From Brevibacterium sp. CCUG 69071 (GTDB lineage Bacteria; Actinomycetota; Actinomycetes; Actinomycetales; Brevibacteriaceae), in NCBI RefSeq assembly GCF_021023135.1, contig NZ_PGFV01000001.1, forward strand, positions 806,001 to 870,000: DNA of 64,000 nucleotides. Reading direction: 5' to 3'. Positions 7,767-21,297 of this stretch are shown piece by piece. The position numbers and the translations under genes are program-made. How positions within the stretch are numbered: position 1 is the stretch's first letter; every line of letters starts with the position of its first letter. The notes beneath the pieces are model-generated. The model did no database searches and was not told the origin of the DNA. It was given only the letters and a program-made list of their open reading frames with translations.

Positions 7767-8405
7767 TCAGACCCGCAGATCGAGGGCGTAGAGGTGGGTG
7801 TCGAAGCGCCTGTCCCCGACCGCGACGAAGCCCGGCAGCAGGCCGTAGCGCTCGAACCCAAGCGATTCGTAGAGCGCGATCGCCGCTGTATTGTCCCCGC
7901 GCAGGTCGAGGGTGATGACCTCGACCGCGGCCTCCCGCGCCGAGGCGATGAGGGCGTTCATCAGCATCCGTCCGATCCCCTGCCCCTGGGTCCGCGGATC
8001 GACGGCGACCTTCTCGACGTCGACGTGAGGGCGGTGGGTCGGTCGCGCATATCGTCTCCAATAGGCGATTCCCACAACGCGTCCGGCCCCTGGTTCACCG
8101 TCGACGGCGGTCGCGCCGACGGGTTCGCCGAGCGCCAGCGCCACGCTCGCCTCTCCCCCGTCGACCCCGGCGGCCAGCTCGTCGAGCAACGCGGCCACTT
8201 CCGCCCGGGTGGAAGGATCGACCCACCCGAGAGCCGCACCCGCGGACACGAGTTCGGCAAGGATCTCGGTGATCTGCGTGAGAGCGGGCTCACCGACGCC
8301 TCCGGCCGGCATGAGCATGATGCTCATGCCGGCCGGGTGCGCATCGGAGTGCGCGGATGGATCTTGCGAGTCCTCCATGGGCTGGTCCTCTCCACGGTGC
8401 GACAT
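7767..8405 (-). CDS. GNAT family N-acetyltransferase
   Basis: The 212-residue product has an N-terminal helical part (LTQITEILAELVSAG ... DPSTRAEVAALLDEL) and a GNAT core. Acetyl-CoA motif A is VEKVAVDPRTQGQGIGRMLM, with the pyrophosphate loop QGQGIG. Motif B is LDLRGDNTAAIALYESLGFERYG. The acceptor substrate is unknown. The start is ATG at 8405; a Met at residue 27 is an alternative. A TAGGTT hexamer lies 12 nt before the ATG. The gene stands alone between the symporter and the tRNA region. Confidence 0.88.
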   Translation of the reverse strand: MSHRGEDQPMEDSQDPSAHSDAHPAGMSIMLMPAGGVGEPALTQITEILAELVSAGAALGWVDPSTRAEVAALLDELAAGVDGGEASVALALGEPVGATAVDGEPGAGRVVGIAYWRRYARPTHRPHVDVEKVAVDPRTQGQGIGRMLMNALIASAREAAVEVITLDLRGDNTAAIALYESLGFERYGLLPGFVAVGDRRFDTHLYALDLRV

Positions 8406-8475
8406 CCTGTGATGCCGAACCTACCGGTTCTCCCGTGCGGAGACGACAGCCCACACCGAGACGACACCCTGCCGG

Positions 8476-8515
8476 GAGATCACCGCATCTGTGCCGAGAT
8501 CACCGCATCTGTGCC
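8476..8515. repeat. two tandem 20-bp repeats across the symporter stop
   Basis: GAGATCACCGCATCTGTGCC occurs at 8476-8495 and 8496-8515 without mismatch. The second copy contains the symporter TGA (8502-8500) and its last codons, so the gene's 3' end has been duplicated downstream. Confidence 0.9.
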
Positions 8516-9900
8516 GAGGTCTCAGCCTCGGCGGCCTCGGTGGTCTCGCCGGCCTCAGCGGTCTCGCCGGTCTCCTCCTCGTCGACGGGGACGTAGCCGT
8601 CGATGCGCGGGGCGTCGTAGCGGTCGACGTCGAGGATGTCATGGCGCTTGGCGACGATCGCCGGGATGAGGGCCTGTCCGGAGACGTTGAGCGCGGTGCG
8701 GCCCATGTCGACGATCGGTTCGATCGCGAGCAGCAGGCCGACGCCCTCGAGCGGCAGTCCGAGTGTCGACAGCGTCAGCGTGAGCATCACGGTCGCACCC
8801 GTCGTGCCCGCGGTCGCGGCCGAGCCGATGACGGCGACGAACACGATGAGCAGGTACTGGATGAGCGAGAGGTCGATGCCGAAGAACTGGGCGACGAAGA
8901 TCGCCGCGATCGCCGGGTAGATGGCCGCGCAGCCGTCCATCTTCGTCGTCGCGCCGAAGGGCACGGCGAAGGCTGCGTAGCCGTGGGGCACACCGAAGTT
9001 GTCGGTCGCGACCTTCTGGGTCACGGGCATCGTGCCGATCGAGGACCGGGACACGAAGCCCATCTGCGCGGCGGGCCAGACGCCCGAGAAGTACTGCCGC
9101 ACCGACAGGCCGTTGAGCTTGGCCAGCAGCGGGTAGACGCCGAAGAACACGATCGCGAGGCCGAGGTAGACGGCGACGACGAACCACAGCAGGGATCCCA
9201 TCGTCGACCAGCCGTAGGAGTTCACGGCGTTGCCGATGAGGCCCAGCGTGCCGATCGGGGCGATCCGCACGATCCACCACACGACCTTCTGCACGACGGC
9301 CAGTGCCGCCTCGGTGAACTGGAGGAACGGCTCGGCGGCCTTGCCGACCTTGACGGCGGCGATGCCGATCGCACCGGAGGCGATGATCAGCTGCAGGATG
9401 TTGAAGTCGACGTCGGAGACGAGTCCGCCCGCCTCATCCGCCGAGGTGGAGACCTCGAGTCCGAGGAAGTTGACCGGAACGAGCCCGGTCAGGAAGCCGA
9501 TCCAGCTGCCCTGCGAATCCGGGGCGGCGCCCGAGAGCGAATTCGCGTCGGCGTGCATGCCCGGCTGGATCACGACGCCGAGGATGAGGCCGATGAGCAC
9601 CGCGATGAGCGCGGTGAATGCGAACCACAGCAGGGTCGAGACCGCGAGCCTGGCGGCGTTGGTGACCTTGCGCAGGTTGCCGATGCTGGCGATGATCGCA
9701 GTGATCACCAGGGGCACGACGGCCGCCTTGAGCAGGGTCACATAGGACGAGCCGATCGTGTCCAGCGTCTGGCCAAGCCAGTTGTCCTGCGCTTCGCTGA
9801 CCGGGCCCCAGGACCGCGCGATGAGTCCGAGGACGACACCGGCGATGAGCGCGATGGTGACCTGCACCCCGAACGATCTGCTCCAAGCGGGCAGTCTCAT
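8500..9900 (-). CDS. DAACS-family dicarboxylate/amino acid:cation symporter, cystine-transporter-like
   Basis: The 466-residue membrane protein has the DAACS (glutamate transporter) fold. Visible are the HP1 serine motif SRSSIGT (284-290), the TM7 region TKMDGCAAIYPA (319-330) and the TM8 motif DMGRTALNVSGQ (398-409). Relative to the sodium-coupled GltPh pattern, N of NMDGT is Lys320 and the final Asp of NVxGD is Gln409; both positions belong to sodium site 1. The GCAAIYPA and IEPxxDMGRTAxNV wording is closer, from memory, to the TcyP/YdjN L-cystine group than to glutamate carriers. The substrate is therefore unsettled. ATG at 9900 follows AAGGAG with 7-nt spacing. The last 45 residues are hydrophilic and Glu/Thr-rich. 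Confidence 0.85.
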   Translation of the reverse strand: MRLPAWSRSFGVQVTIALIAGVVLGLIARSWGPVSEAQDNWLGQTLDTIGSSYVTLLKAAVVPLVITAIIASIGNLRKVTNAARLAVSTLLWFAFTALIAVLIGLILGVVIQPGMHADANSLSGAAPDSQGSWIGFLTGLVPVNFLGLEVSTSADEAGGLVSDVDFNILQLIIASGAIGIAAVKVGKAAEPFLQFTEAALAVVQKVVWWIVRIAPIGTLGLIGNAVNSYGWSTMGSLLWFVVAVYLGLAIVFFGVYPLLAKLNGLSVRQYFSGVWPAAQMGFVSRSSIGTMPVTQKVATDNFGVPHGYAAFAVPFGATTKMDGCAAIYPAIAAIFVAQFFGIDLSLIQYLLIVFVAVIGSAATAGTTGATVMLTLTLSTLGLPLEGVGLLLAIEPIVDMGRTALNVSGQALIPAIVAKRHDILDVDRYDAPRIDGYVPVDEEETGETAEAGETTEAAEAETSAQMR

Positions 9901-10048
9901 GCGTATTCTCCTTGCTGCTTGCCCGTCGGCTGTGGCCGTCGGGAGTTGTTGTGAAGGTTCTGTCGACCCAAGGCACAACTGTTGAGCAATATGGAAAATT
10001 CCGCAAGTCAGGGTGAGGTGGGTCGCACCACCGGACGCGGCGTCACAT

Positions 10049-10076
10049 CCGCCGCGCCCAGCGTCACACGCGGCGG
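10049..10076 (-). terminator. possible pyk terminator hairpin
   Basis: CCGCCGCG and CGCGGCGG (8 bp, 12-nt loop) lie 40 nt past the pyk stop on the minus strand. There is no T-tract and GC-rich repeats are common here, so this is tentative. The rest of 9901-10115 must hold the symporter promoter, which I could not place. Confidence 0.35.
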
Positions 10077-10115
10077 ACCGGTGCCGCCCATGGACTCAGG
10101 GATGCACCCGCGGAC

Positions 10116-11663
10116 TCAATGCCGCGGTGCGCCGCCTTCGCGCACGATCGGGACCTCGCGGGTGACGGGCGCCTCGGCGACCACGCCGTAGCCGGCCAGA
10201 GGATCCTCTTCGGAATCCGAGGAGTCCTGGTATGCGGCGGTCACGCCCTTGGCGGCATCGCCCATCGTGTGGATGCGCAGAGCGTTCGTCGACCCCGGAA
10301 TTCCGGGAGGAGAACCGGCCACGAGGATGCTCTGATCACCTTCGCGGGCGGTTCCGTCGGCGAGCAGGACCGCATCGACCTGACGGGCCATCTGATCGGT
10401 GTGGCGGACGGTCTTGACCAGGTACGGGCGCACGCCCCAAGTCAGCGCCAGCTGGTGACGGACCTGCGAGTCGGGAGTGAAGCCGAGGATCGGCCACTTC
10501 GGGCGCAGCCGCGACATCCGACGCACGGAGTCACCGGTCTGTGAGAAGGTGCAGAGCAGATCGATGTCGAGCTGCTCAGCAATCTTGACCGCGGCCGCGG
10601 TGACGGCGCCGCCCTTGGTGTGGGGCACGGTGCCCAGCGGCGGAATCCGCTCGAGTCCGTGCTCCTCGGTGGATTCGATGATCCTGCTCATCGTGCGGAT
10701 CGCCTCGACCCAGTGCGCTCCCACCGAAGTCTCCCCCGAGAGCATGAGCGCATCGGCACCGTCGAGGACCGCGTTCGCACAGTCGCTCGCCTCGGCGCGG
10801 GTAGGCCGGGAGGCATCGATCATGGTCTCGAGCATCTGCGTAGCGACGATGACCGGCTTGGCCTGCTGACGGGCGATCTCCACGGCGCGCTTCTGCACGA
10901 TCGGGACCTGCTCGAGCGGCAGCTCGACGCCGAGGTCGCCGCGGGCGACCATGATGCCGTCGAAGGCGTCGATGACCTCGTCGAGGCGGTCGACCGCCTG
11001 GGGCTTCTCGAGTTTGGCGATGACAGGGGCGGTGATGCCGACCTCGTCCATCACGGCCCGGACATCGGCCATGTCCTCGGGACTGCGGACGAAGGACAGC
11101 GCCACCCAGTCGAAGCCGAGCTGCAGACCCCATTTGAGGTCCTCGACGTCCTTCTCCGACAGCGCCGGCACGGAGACCGGAACGCCCGGAAGGTTGATGC
11201 CCTTGTGGTTGGAGATGGTTCCGCCGATCTCGACCTCGGTGACCACATCGGTGGTGGTCACCTCGGTGGCGCGCAGACGCAGCCGACCGTCGTCGATGAG
11301 CAGCGGATCGCCGACCGACACGTCGCCCGGCAGGGTCGCCAGGGTCGTGGAGACGACTTCGGAGGTGCCGGGGATATCGCGGCTCGTGATCGTGAAGGTC
11401 GCCCCTTCGACGAGCTCTTCCTTGCCGTTGGCGAAGTTGCCGACGCGGATCTTCGGACCCTGCAGGTCGAGGAGCACGGCGACGGCGCGTCCGGTGTCGA
11501 GTGCCGCCTGGCGGACCCAGGCGAATTTCTCTTCGTGTTCGTCTCGCGTGCCGTGGCTGAGGTTGAACCTCGCCACATCGACGCCTTCATCGACGAGTGC
11601 GCGGATCTCTTCGTAGGAGTTCTGATTCGGACCTAAAGTTGCGACTATCTTTGCACGCCTCAT
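10116..11663 (-). CDS. pyk: pyruvate kinase
   Basis: The 515-residue enzyme converts phosphoenolpyruvate and ADP to pyruvate and ATP in glycolysis. It starts MRRAKIVATLGP and shows DVARFNLSHG, DLQGPKIRVG, the active-site block VIAKLEKPQAVDRLDEVI, MVARGDLGVELP and ATQMLETMI. The C-terminal regulatory domain follows, ending in a short unconserved tail. The length is a little above the usual 470-480 because of that tail. I choose ATG 11663 over GTG 11672: the ATG gives the canonical start and lies 7 nt after TAGGGT. It lies downstream of gltBD but behind a strong hairpin, so it is probably its own unit. Confidence 0.96.
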   Translation of the reverse strand: MRRAKIVATLGPNQNSYEEIRALVDEGVDVARFNLSHGTRDEHEEKFAWVRQAALDTGRAVAVLLDLQGPKIRVGNFANGKEELVEGATFTITSRDIPGTSEVVSTTLATLPGDVSVGDPLLIDDGRLRLRATEVTTTDVVTEVEIGGTISNHKGINLPGVPVSVPALSEKDVEDLKWGLQLGFDWVALSFVRSPEDMADVRAVMDEVGITAPVIAKLEKPQAVDRLDEVIDAFDGIMVARGDLGVELPLEQVPIVQKRAVEIARQQAKPVIVATQMLETMIDASRPTRAEASDCANAVLDGADALMLSGETSVGAHWVEAIRTMSRIIESTEEHGLERIPPLGTVPHTKGGAVTAAAVKIAEQLDIDLLCTFSQTGDSVRRMSRLRPKWPILGFTPDSQVRHQLALTWGVRPYLVKTVRHTDQMARQVDAVLLADGTAREGDQSILVAGSPPGIPGSTNALRIHTMGDAAKGVTAAYQDSSDSEEDPLAGYGVVAEAPVTREVPIVREGGAPRH

Positions 11664-11670
11664 GCACACC

Positions 11671-11676
11671 ACCCTA
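11671..11676 (-). promoter_or_regulatory. -10 element for a leaderless pyk transcript
   Basis: TAGGGT on the minus strand is 7 nt before the pyk ATG. AGGTAGGG could instead act as a weak ribosome site on a longer transcript, so a leadered message starting further upstream is also possible. Confidence 0.4.
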
Positions 11677-11683
11677 CCTGCAT

Positions 11684-11713
11684 CGCGGCGGGCGGTTCGA
11701 CCCGCCCGCCGCG
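11684..11713 (-). terminator. gltBD terminator hairpin upstream of pyk
   Basis: Perfect 12-bp arms CGCGGCGGGCGG/CCGCCCGCCGCG enclose a 6-nt loop. It lies 66 nt after the gltD stop and just upstream of the pyk -10. The T-tract is absent. It could also be a leader structure for a longer pyk message. Confidence 0.55.
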
Positions 11714-11758
11714 TCTGCGACTCGGTTGTCGGTCGGCACGTCTTCGTGCGACCTTCTC

Positions 11759-11790
11759 ATTAAATGACACAGCCTATCTTAGCATTTAAT
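11759..11790. promoter_or_regulatory. AT-rich inverted repeat, candidate operator/promoter for pyk
   Basis: ATTAAATG (11759-11766) and CATTTAAT (11783-11790) form an exact 8-bp inverted repeat around 16 nt. The right arm ends inside gltD and the gltD TAA lies at 11781-11779. Between the arms the minus strand carries TAAGAT and TAGGCT, both plausible -10 hexamers. Such AT-rich symmetry stands out in a GC-rich region and suggests a protein-binding site controlling pyk. An ATG at 11760 would open a 28-codon frame ending at 11674, which may be chance. Confidence 0.45.
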
Positions 11791-13216
11791 ACCTGTGTCG
11801 CTCGGCCGCACCGGCTCCGGAAGCCGCGTGGATCCGGTGAGGAAACGGTCGACCTCCGCGGCCGCGGCTCTTCCCTCCGCGATGCCCCAGACGATGAGCG
11901 ACTGTCCGCGTCCGGCGTCGCCGGCGACGAAGACGCCGGGCAGCGAGGACTGGTACGACTCGTCCCGGGTGAAGGCCCTGCCTCCGGGCGCGTCGAGGTC
12001 GAGATCCGCAGTCTCCGGTCCGCTGAAGCCCAGCGCGAGCAGCACGAGATCGGCCTCGAGCACATGCTCGGTGCCCGGCGTCGGGATGCGCCGTCCGTCG
12101 GCGAACTGAGTCTTCGCCACCTCGATGCCGGTGACGCGACCGGCCGTGTCCCCGACGAAGCGGGTCGTCGAGGCCAGGTAGCGCCTGGTTCCACCCTCCT
12201 CGTGGGAGGACTGGACTTCGAAGATCCGCGGCACTGTCGGCCAGGGGTCGGCCTCGCCGCGTTCCGTCGGAGGCTTCGCACCGATCGCCAGGGTCGTCAC
12301 CGATGCGGCCTGCTGACGCAGCGCGGTGCCGAGGCAGTCGGCGCCGGTGTCTCCGCCGCCGATGATGATCACATGCTTACCCCGAGCGTCGATGTGGCGC
12401 GGGCCGACCTGGCCGGCCTGTGCCTGGTTCGAAGGCACGAGATAGTCCATCGCGAACTCGACGCCGTCGAGCTCACGGCCTTCGATGGGCATGTCACGGG
12501 GCACGGTGGCTCCCGTGCACATGATCACCGCGTCGAAGCTGGTCCGCAGCTCCTCGAGGCTGATGTCCCTGCCGATGTCGACGCCGGTCTCGAAGCGTGT
12601 GCCCTCGGCGCGCATCTGCTCAAGACGGCGATCGATGTGGTGCTTCTCGAGCTTGAAGTCGGGAATGCCGAAGCGCAGCAGGCCGCCGAGGCTCTCGGCC
12701 CGCTCGTAGACGACGACGGTGTGCCCGGCCCGGGTCAGCTGCTGGGCCGCGGCCAGACCGGCCGGACCGGAGCCGATAACGGCGACCGTGTGACCGGTGA
12801 TCCGCTCCGGGACCACCGGCTGGATCAGCCCGGCTTCGAAGCCCTCATCGACGATAGTGACCTCGACCTGTTTGATCGTCACGGCCGGCTGGTTGATGCC
12901 GAGCACGCATGCGTTCTCACAGGGCGCCGGGCAGGCGCGGCCGGTGAACTCGGGGAAGTTGTTCGTCGCGTGGAGCAGCTCGACGGCGCGCGGCAGCTCC
13001 CCGCGGTACATCGCATCGTTGAACTCGGGAATGAGGTTGCCCAAGGGACAGCCCTGGTGGCAGAAGGGCACGCCGCAGTCCATGCAGCGCGACGCCTGCC
13101 GGCGCAGCTGTGCGGGGTCTCCCGCCTCGTAGACCTCCCGATAGTCGAGCAGTCGGATCGGGACCGGCCGGCGCTTGGGCACCTCGCGATGGTCGACGGT
13201 GAGGAATCCGTGTGGA

Positions 13217-13224
<8 letters not shown>
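11779..13224 (-). CDS. gltD: glutamate synthase small (beta) subunit
   Basis: The 481-residue product is the NAD(P)H-oxidising subunit of GOGAT. N-terminal cysteines for two 4Fe-4S clusters lie at 47, 50, 55, 59 and 98, 102, 106. An FAD-binding GxGxxG follows in VAVIGSGPAGLAAA (147-160), an NAD(P)-binding motif in VIIIGGGDTGADC, and a C-terminal GVFVAGDAGRGQSLIVWGI. It passes electrons to GltB, which makes glutamate from glutamine and 2-oxoglutarate. The gene overlaps the end of gltB by 8 nt, so translation is probably coupled. A GTG-class start is not needed: ATG 13224 gives the canonical N-terminus. Confidence 0.97.
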
Positions 13225-17932
<4,708 letters not shown>

Positions 17933-18020
17933 CGGCTGCCTTCACGGGGTCGAGTAGCTTTCCGAAAAGACGGCATTGTCCTCAACGGTTCTGACGTGTG
18001 CCGAGGAGGTCGTCTTCGGA

Positions 18021-18031
18021 CACATTATGTG
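18021..18031. promoter_or_regulatory. palindrome with candidate gltB -10
   Basis: CACATTATGTG is a perfect palindrome about a central base, 89 nt before the gltB ATG. On the minus strand it contains CATAAT (18029-18024), a fair -10. No strong -35 is present. Position and symmetry suggest a regulated promoter, but the nitrogen regulator is unknown. Confidence 0.35.
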
Positions 18032-18199
18032 ACGTGGTTCTCACGGTCGGATATTCAACCTACACGAAGTGGAGGCACGATGCGAAACCGAGAAAGGACC
18101 GAACAGTGAACCATATCGTCTCAAATCGCGGACACTGTCTCGTTGTATCCCGGGAAGACCATCAGAATGCTGCCGCGATTACGGTGACGGTGAACCCTG

Positions 18200-19183
18200 T
18201 CAGTCGGCGGACGGAGGCCGGCCGTCCTCGCGTGAGCGTCCCCGGACGTCAGGGACGATCGAGATCGCCGAGGTGACCGCCCCGAAGAAGCCGAAGCTGT
18301 GCATTCCGTTTTCGTCGACTCCCTCACCGGAGGGGTCCGACACGGAGCCGTCCACGCTCCCGCCCACGGGATCAGTATGCGCTCCGGCGCGGGTGTCCCC
18401 GGATGCCGCGGGGGCGACCCCGACGGGTTCGAAATCGTGCTTGCCGCGCCTGCGCCGCCGCTGCAGGGTCCGGGGCTCGCGCAGGTAGACCCCGGTTTCG
18501 GGGGTGCGATGGCGGGCACGCGAAGCCACCAGCCAGATCATGCCGATGAGGAGTGCGACGATCGCCGACCACACGTTGAGCGGGAGACCGACCACCATTC
18601 GGGCGTCCTCGGCCGCTGGGGTTCCGATGCGCAGGGCTTCGAGCCACACGCGTCCGAGTGCGAAGAAGCAGAGGTAGAGGGCGAAGACCTGGCCGTGGCC
18701 GAAGCGCAGCCGCTTGGCGATGACGATGAGCAGGATGCAGCCGATGAGGTTCCAAACGGACTCGGCGATCACCGTCATCAGGGTCAGCCGCTGATCGATC
18801 CAGTCGCCCCAGGCGCCGGCCACCTGCCCCAGGATGAGCCCGGGAGCGACCGAATCGAGGAACGGCAGCAGCTTGACGCCTTGGAAGCGGGTCAGCGCCC
18901 AGGCGGCGAGGACTCCGAGGATGAGTGCACCCCAGAAGCCGAAGCCGCCGTCCCAGAGCGCGAATGCCCGGATCGGATCGCCGTCGGGCCCGAAGTACTC
19001 ACCCGGTGAGGCGATGAGATGGTCGAGCCGTCCGCCGATCACAGCCGCGGGAACCGTGATCACGGTGATGGCCCACAGGTCTCCCTTGTGACCACCGCGC
19101 GATCGCCATTGGATCGAGGTCATCCACAGGGCCAGAGCGATGCCGAGGAGGACGAACAGGGCCCAGAGCGGACTGAAGCTCAT
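18200..19183 (-). CDS. divergent prolipoprotein diacylglyceryl transferase (Lgt) family protein
   Basis: The 327-residue product has about seven membrane helices in residues 1-222 and a hydrophilic, Gly/Asp/Ser-rich tail of about 100. Its frame matches Lgt: GGRLDHL (50-56), WDGGFGFWGALILG (77-90), APGLILGQVAGAWGDW (113-128), AESVWNLIG (140-148) and LGRVWLEALR (176-185). Residues known to be essential in E. coli Lgt are changed. His103 of the HGG motif is Trp84. GRxGNFIN is GAWGDWID, so Arg143 is Ala and Asn146 is Asp. The ELWG to HPSQLYE stretch is largely missing, and so is the N-terminal segment. The Arg of RxxxExxR remains. It occupies the conserved place after trpA, joined by an ATGA overlap. 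It may be a non-catalytic or altered Lgt. Confidence 0.75.
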   Translation of the reverse strand: MSFSPLWALFVLLGIALALWMTSIQWRSRGGHKGDLWAITVITVPAAVIGGRLDHLIASPGEYFGPDGDPIRAFALWDGGFGFWGALILGVLAAWALTRFQGVKLLPFLDSVAPGLILGQVAGAWGDWIDQRLTLMTVIAESVWNLIGCILLIVIAKRLRFGHGQVFALYLCFFALGRVWLEALRIGTPAAEDARMVVGLPLNVWSAIVALLIGMIWLVASRARHRTPETGVYLREPRTLQRRRRRGKHDFEPVGVAPAASGDTRAGAHTDPVGGSVDGSVSDPSGEGVDENGMHSFGFFGAVTSAISIVPDVRGRSREDGRPPSAD

Positions 19184-19971
19184 GCACACCCTTCTGCGAG
19201 TTCGGCGGCGAGAGCGGCCACCCCGGGCACACCGTCGGACTCGAGGGCCCTGACGAGGGCCGAACCGACGATGACGCCGTCGGCGTATTCGGCGACCTCA
19301 GCCGCCTGCTCCCGGTTCGAGACGCCGAGACCCACGCAGGCACGCGGCGCCCCGGCCTCCTTGAGGCGGGACACGAGATCACGGGCATGGTTGTCGACCT
19401 CGGAGCGGACACCTGTCACGCCCATCGTCGAGGCGGCGTAGACGAATCCGCGGCTGGACTCGACGATCCGGGCGATGCGTTCGGGCGTCGACGACGGTGC
19501 GGCAAGGAAGATGCGATCGAGGTCGTACGCCTCGGCGGCGTTCAGCCACCCGGCGGCCTCGTCGGGGATGAGATCGGGGGTGATGATTCCCCCGCCGCCG
19601 GCGGCATCGAGGTCACGGGCGAAGGCGTCCACGCCGTATTGGAGGACGAGGTTCCAGTAGCTCATGACCACGGCTGTGCCGCCCGCCTCGGCGATGGCGG
19701 CAACGGCGGAGAAGACATCCTTGGTGCGGACTCCGCCGTCGAGCGCCTGCTCCGCGGCCCGCTGGATCACCGGTCCGTCCATCCCCGGGTCGGAGTAGGG
19801 CAGACCGACCTCGACGATGTCGACTCCGGAGCGGACGAGTTCGACCATGGCCTCGATCGAGCCGGGCACGGTCGGGAACCCGACCGGCAGGTAGCCGATG
19901 AGTGCGGCCTTGCGGCCCGCCTCGGCGACGGCGTCGAGGGTGGTGGCTGTGCGTGGACCTGTGAGGCTCAT
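19180..19971 (-). CDS. trpA: tryptophan synthase alpha chain
   Basis: The 263-residue TIM-barrel subunit cleaves indole-3-glycerol phosphate to indole and glyceraldehyde 3-phosphate. It shows the catalytic Glu in [17 protein letters not shown] and the Asp of that segment. Further in are [25 protein letters not shown] and [10 protein letters not shown], which bind the phosphate. The ATG at 19971 forms an ATGA overlap with the trpB stop, and its own TGA overlaps the next gene's ATG. It works in the alpha2-beta2 complex with TrpB, handing indole through the tunnel. Confidence 0.97.
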   Translation of the reverse strand: MSLTGPRTATTLDAVAEAGRKAALIGYLPVGFPTVPGSIEAMVELVRSGVDIVEVGLPYSDPGMDGPVIQRAAEQALDGGVRTKDVFSAVAAIAEAGGTAVVMSYWNLVLQYGVDAFARDLDAAGGGGIITPDLIPDEAAGWLNAAEAYDLDRIFLAAPSSTPERIARIVESSRGFVYAASTMGVTGVRSEVDNHARDLVSRLKEAGAPRACVGLGVSNREQAAEVAEYADGVIVGSALVRALESDGVPGVAALAAELAEGCA

Positions 19972-21182
19972 ACCTGCACCGCTCCTTCGTCGAAGTAGTC
20001 GAACCATTTGGCTGCCGTGGTCATGTCCTTGTCGCCGCGTCCCGAGAGATTGACCAGCAGCACGGCCTCGGGGCCGAGCTCCCGGCCGACCCGCATGGCA
20101 CCGGCCAAGGCATGGGCGGACTCGATGGCGGGAATGATGCCTTCGGTCCGTGAGAGCAGTTGCATGGCCTCCATCGCCTCGGCGTCGACGACGGGTTCGT
20201 AGGTGACACGTTCGGTGTCGTGCAGATGCGAATGCTCGGGTCCGACCGAGGGGTAGTCGAGTCCGGCCGAGACCGAATGCGACCCGCGGGTCTGACCGTC
20301 GGCGTCCTGGAGGATGTAGGTCGCCGAGCCGTGCAGCACGCCGGGCCGACCGCCGGAGAAGCGGGCCGCGTGCCGTCCCGAGTCGATGCCTTCTCCCCCG
20401 GCTTCGAAGCCGAAGATCCTGACATCTGTGTCGGCGAGGAAGGCCGCGAAGATGCCCATCGCGTTCGAGCCTCCGCCCACACAGGCGCAGACGGCATCGG
20501 GCAGGCGACCGGCCGCGTCGATGACCTGCTGTCGGGCCTCGACGCCGATGACGTTCTGGAAGGAGCGGACCATGGCCGGGAACGGGTGGGGTCCGGCGAC
20601 GGTGCCGATGACGTAGTGGGTGGCGTCGACGTTGGCGACCCAGTCGCGCATCGCCTCGTTCATCGCGTCCTTGAGCGTGCGGGTGCCGTTGGTCACGGCG
20701 TTGACCTTCGAGCCGAGCAGGCGCATGCGGGCGACGTTGAGGGCCTGACGCTGCGTGTCCTCCTCGCCCATGTACACCTCGCACTCCATGTCGAGGAGGG
20801 CCGCTGCGGTCGCCGTGGCCACCCCGTGCTGTCCGGCGCCGGTCTCCGCGATGAGGCGGGTCTTGCCCATCCGCTTGGCCAGCAGCGCCTGGGCCAGCGC
20901 GTTGTTGATCTTGTGGCTGCCCGTGTGGTTGAGGTCCTCACGCTTGAGGAACACTCGGGCACCGCCGCAGTGCTTCGCGAAGCGCTTGGCCTCGGTGAGC
21001 AGGCTGGGGCGTCCGATGTAGTCGCGCTGCAGGGTGAGCAGTTCGTCGGTGAATTCCGGATCGACCTGGGACTTGCGCCAGGTCTCCTCGATCTCGTCGA
21101 GGGCGGGAATGAGGGCTTCAGGGATGAACCTGCCTCCGAACGCACCGAAGTACGGTCCGTTCTCCTGGCTCACATCGGTCAT
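19968..21182 (-). CDS. trpB: tryptophan synthase beta chain
   Basis: The 404-residue PLP enzyme joins indole and serine to make tryptophan. The PLP lysine is Lys91 in [25 protein letters not shown] and the glycine-rich phosphate loop [10 protein letters not shown] are present, and so is the C-terminal NLSGRGDKD. The ATG at 21182 has AAGGA 5 nt upstream and gives the usual N-terminus before [11 protein letters not shown]. The 115 nt between trpC and trpB hold a small TCCGAC/GTCGGA hairpin (21244-21261) and the ribosome site, with no leader peptide I can recognise. Confidence 0.98.
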   Translation of the reverse strand: MTDVSQENGPYFGAFGGRFIPEALIPALDEIEETWRKSQVDPEFTDELLTLQRDYIGRPSLLTEAKRFAKHCGGARVFLKREDLNHTGSHKINNALAQALLAKRMGKTRLIAETGAGQHGVATATAAALLDMECEVYMGEEDTQRQALNVARMRLLGSKVNAVTNGTRTLKDAMNEAMRDWVANVDATHYVIGTVAGPHPFPAMVRSFQNVIGVEARQQVIDAAGRLPDAVCACVGGGSNAMGIFAAFLADTDVRIFGFEAGGEGIDSGRHAARFSGGRPGVLHGSATYILQDADGQTRGSHSVSAGLDYPSVGPEHSHLHDTERVTYEPVVDAEAMEAMQLLSRTEGIIPAIESAHALAGAMRVGRELGPEAVLLVNLSGRGDKDMTTAAKWFDYFDEGAVQV

Positions 21183-21297
21183 TGCGGTCCTTCTCGATCT
21201 CGTGATGGCTGCAGTGGGTGTTCGGCAGAGCCGGCGACGGTCCTCCGACGGCGAGGTCGGAGATCTCGGCTGGTGCCGTCGGTGGACTCGGCTCGAC

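Noticed and set aside
21183-21297. Missing or degraded small gene between trpC and trpB
   Set aside because: The 115-nt gap has no open frame with a start and ribosome site other than the one for trpB.
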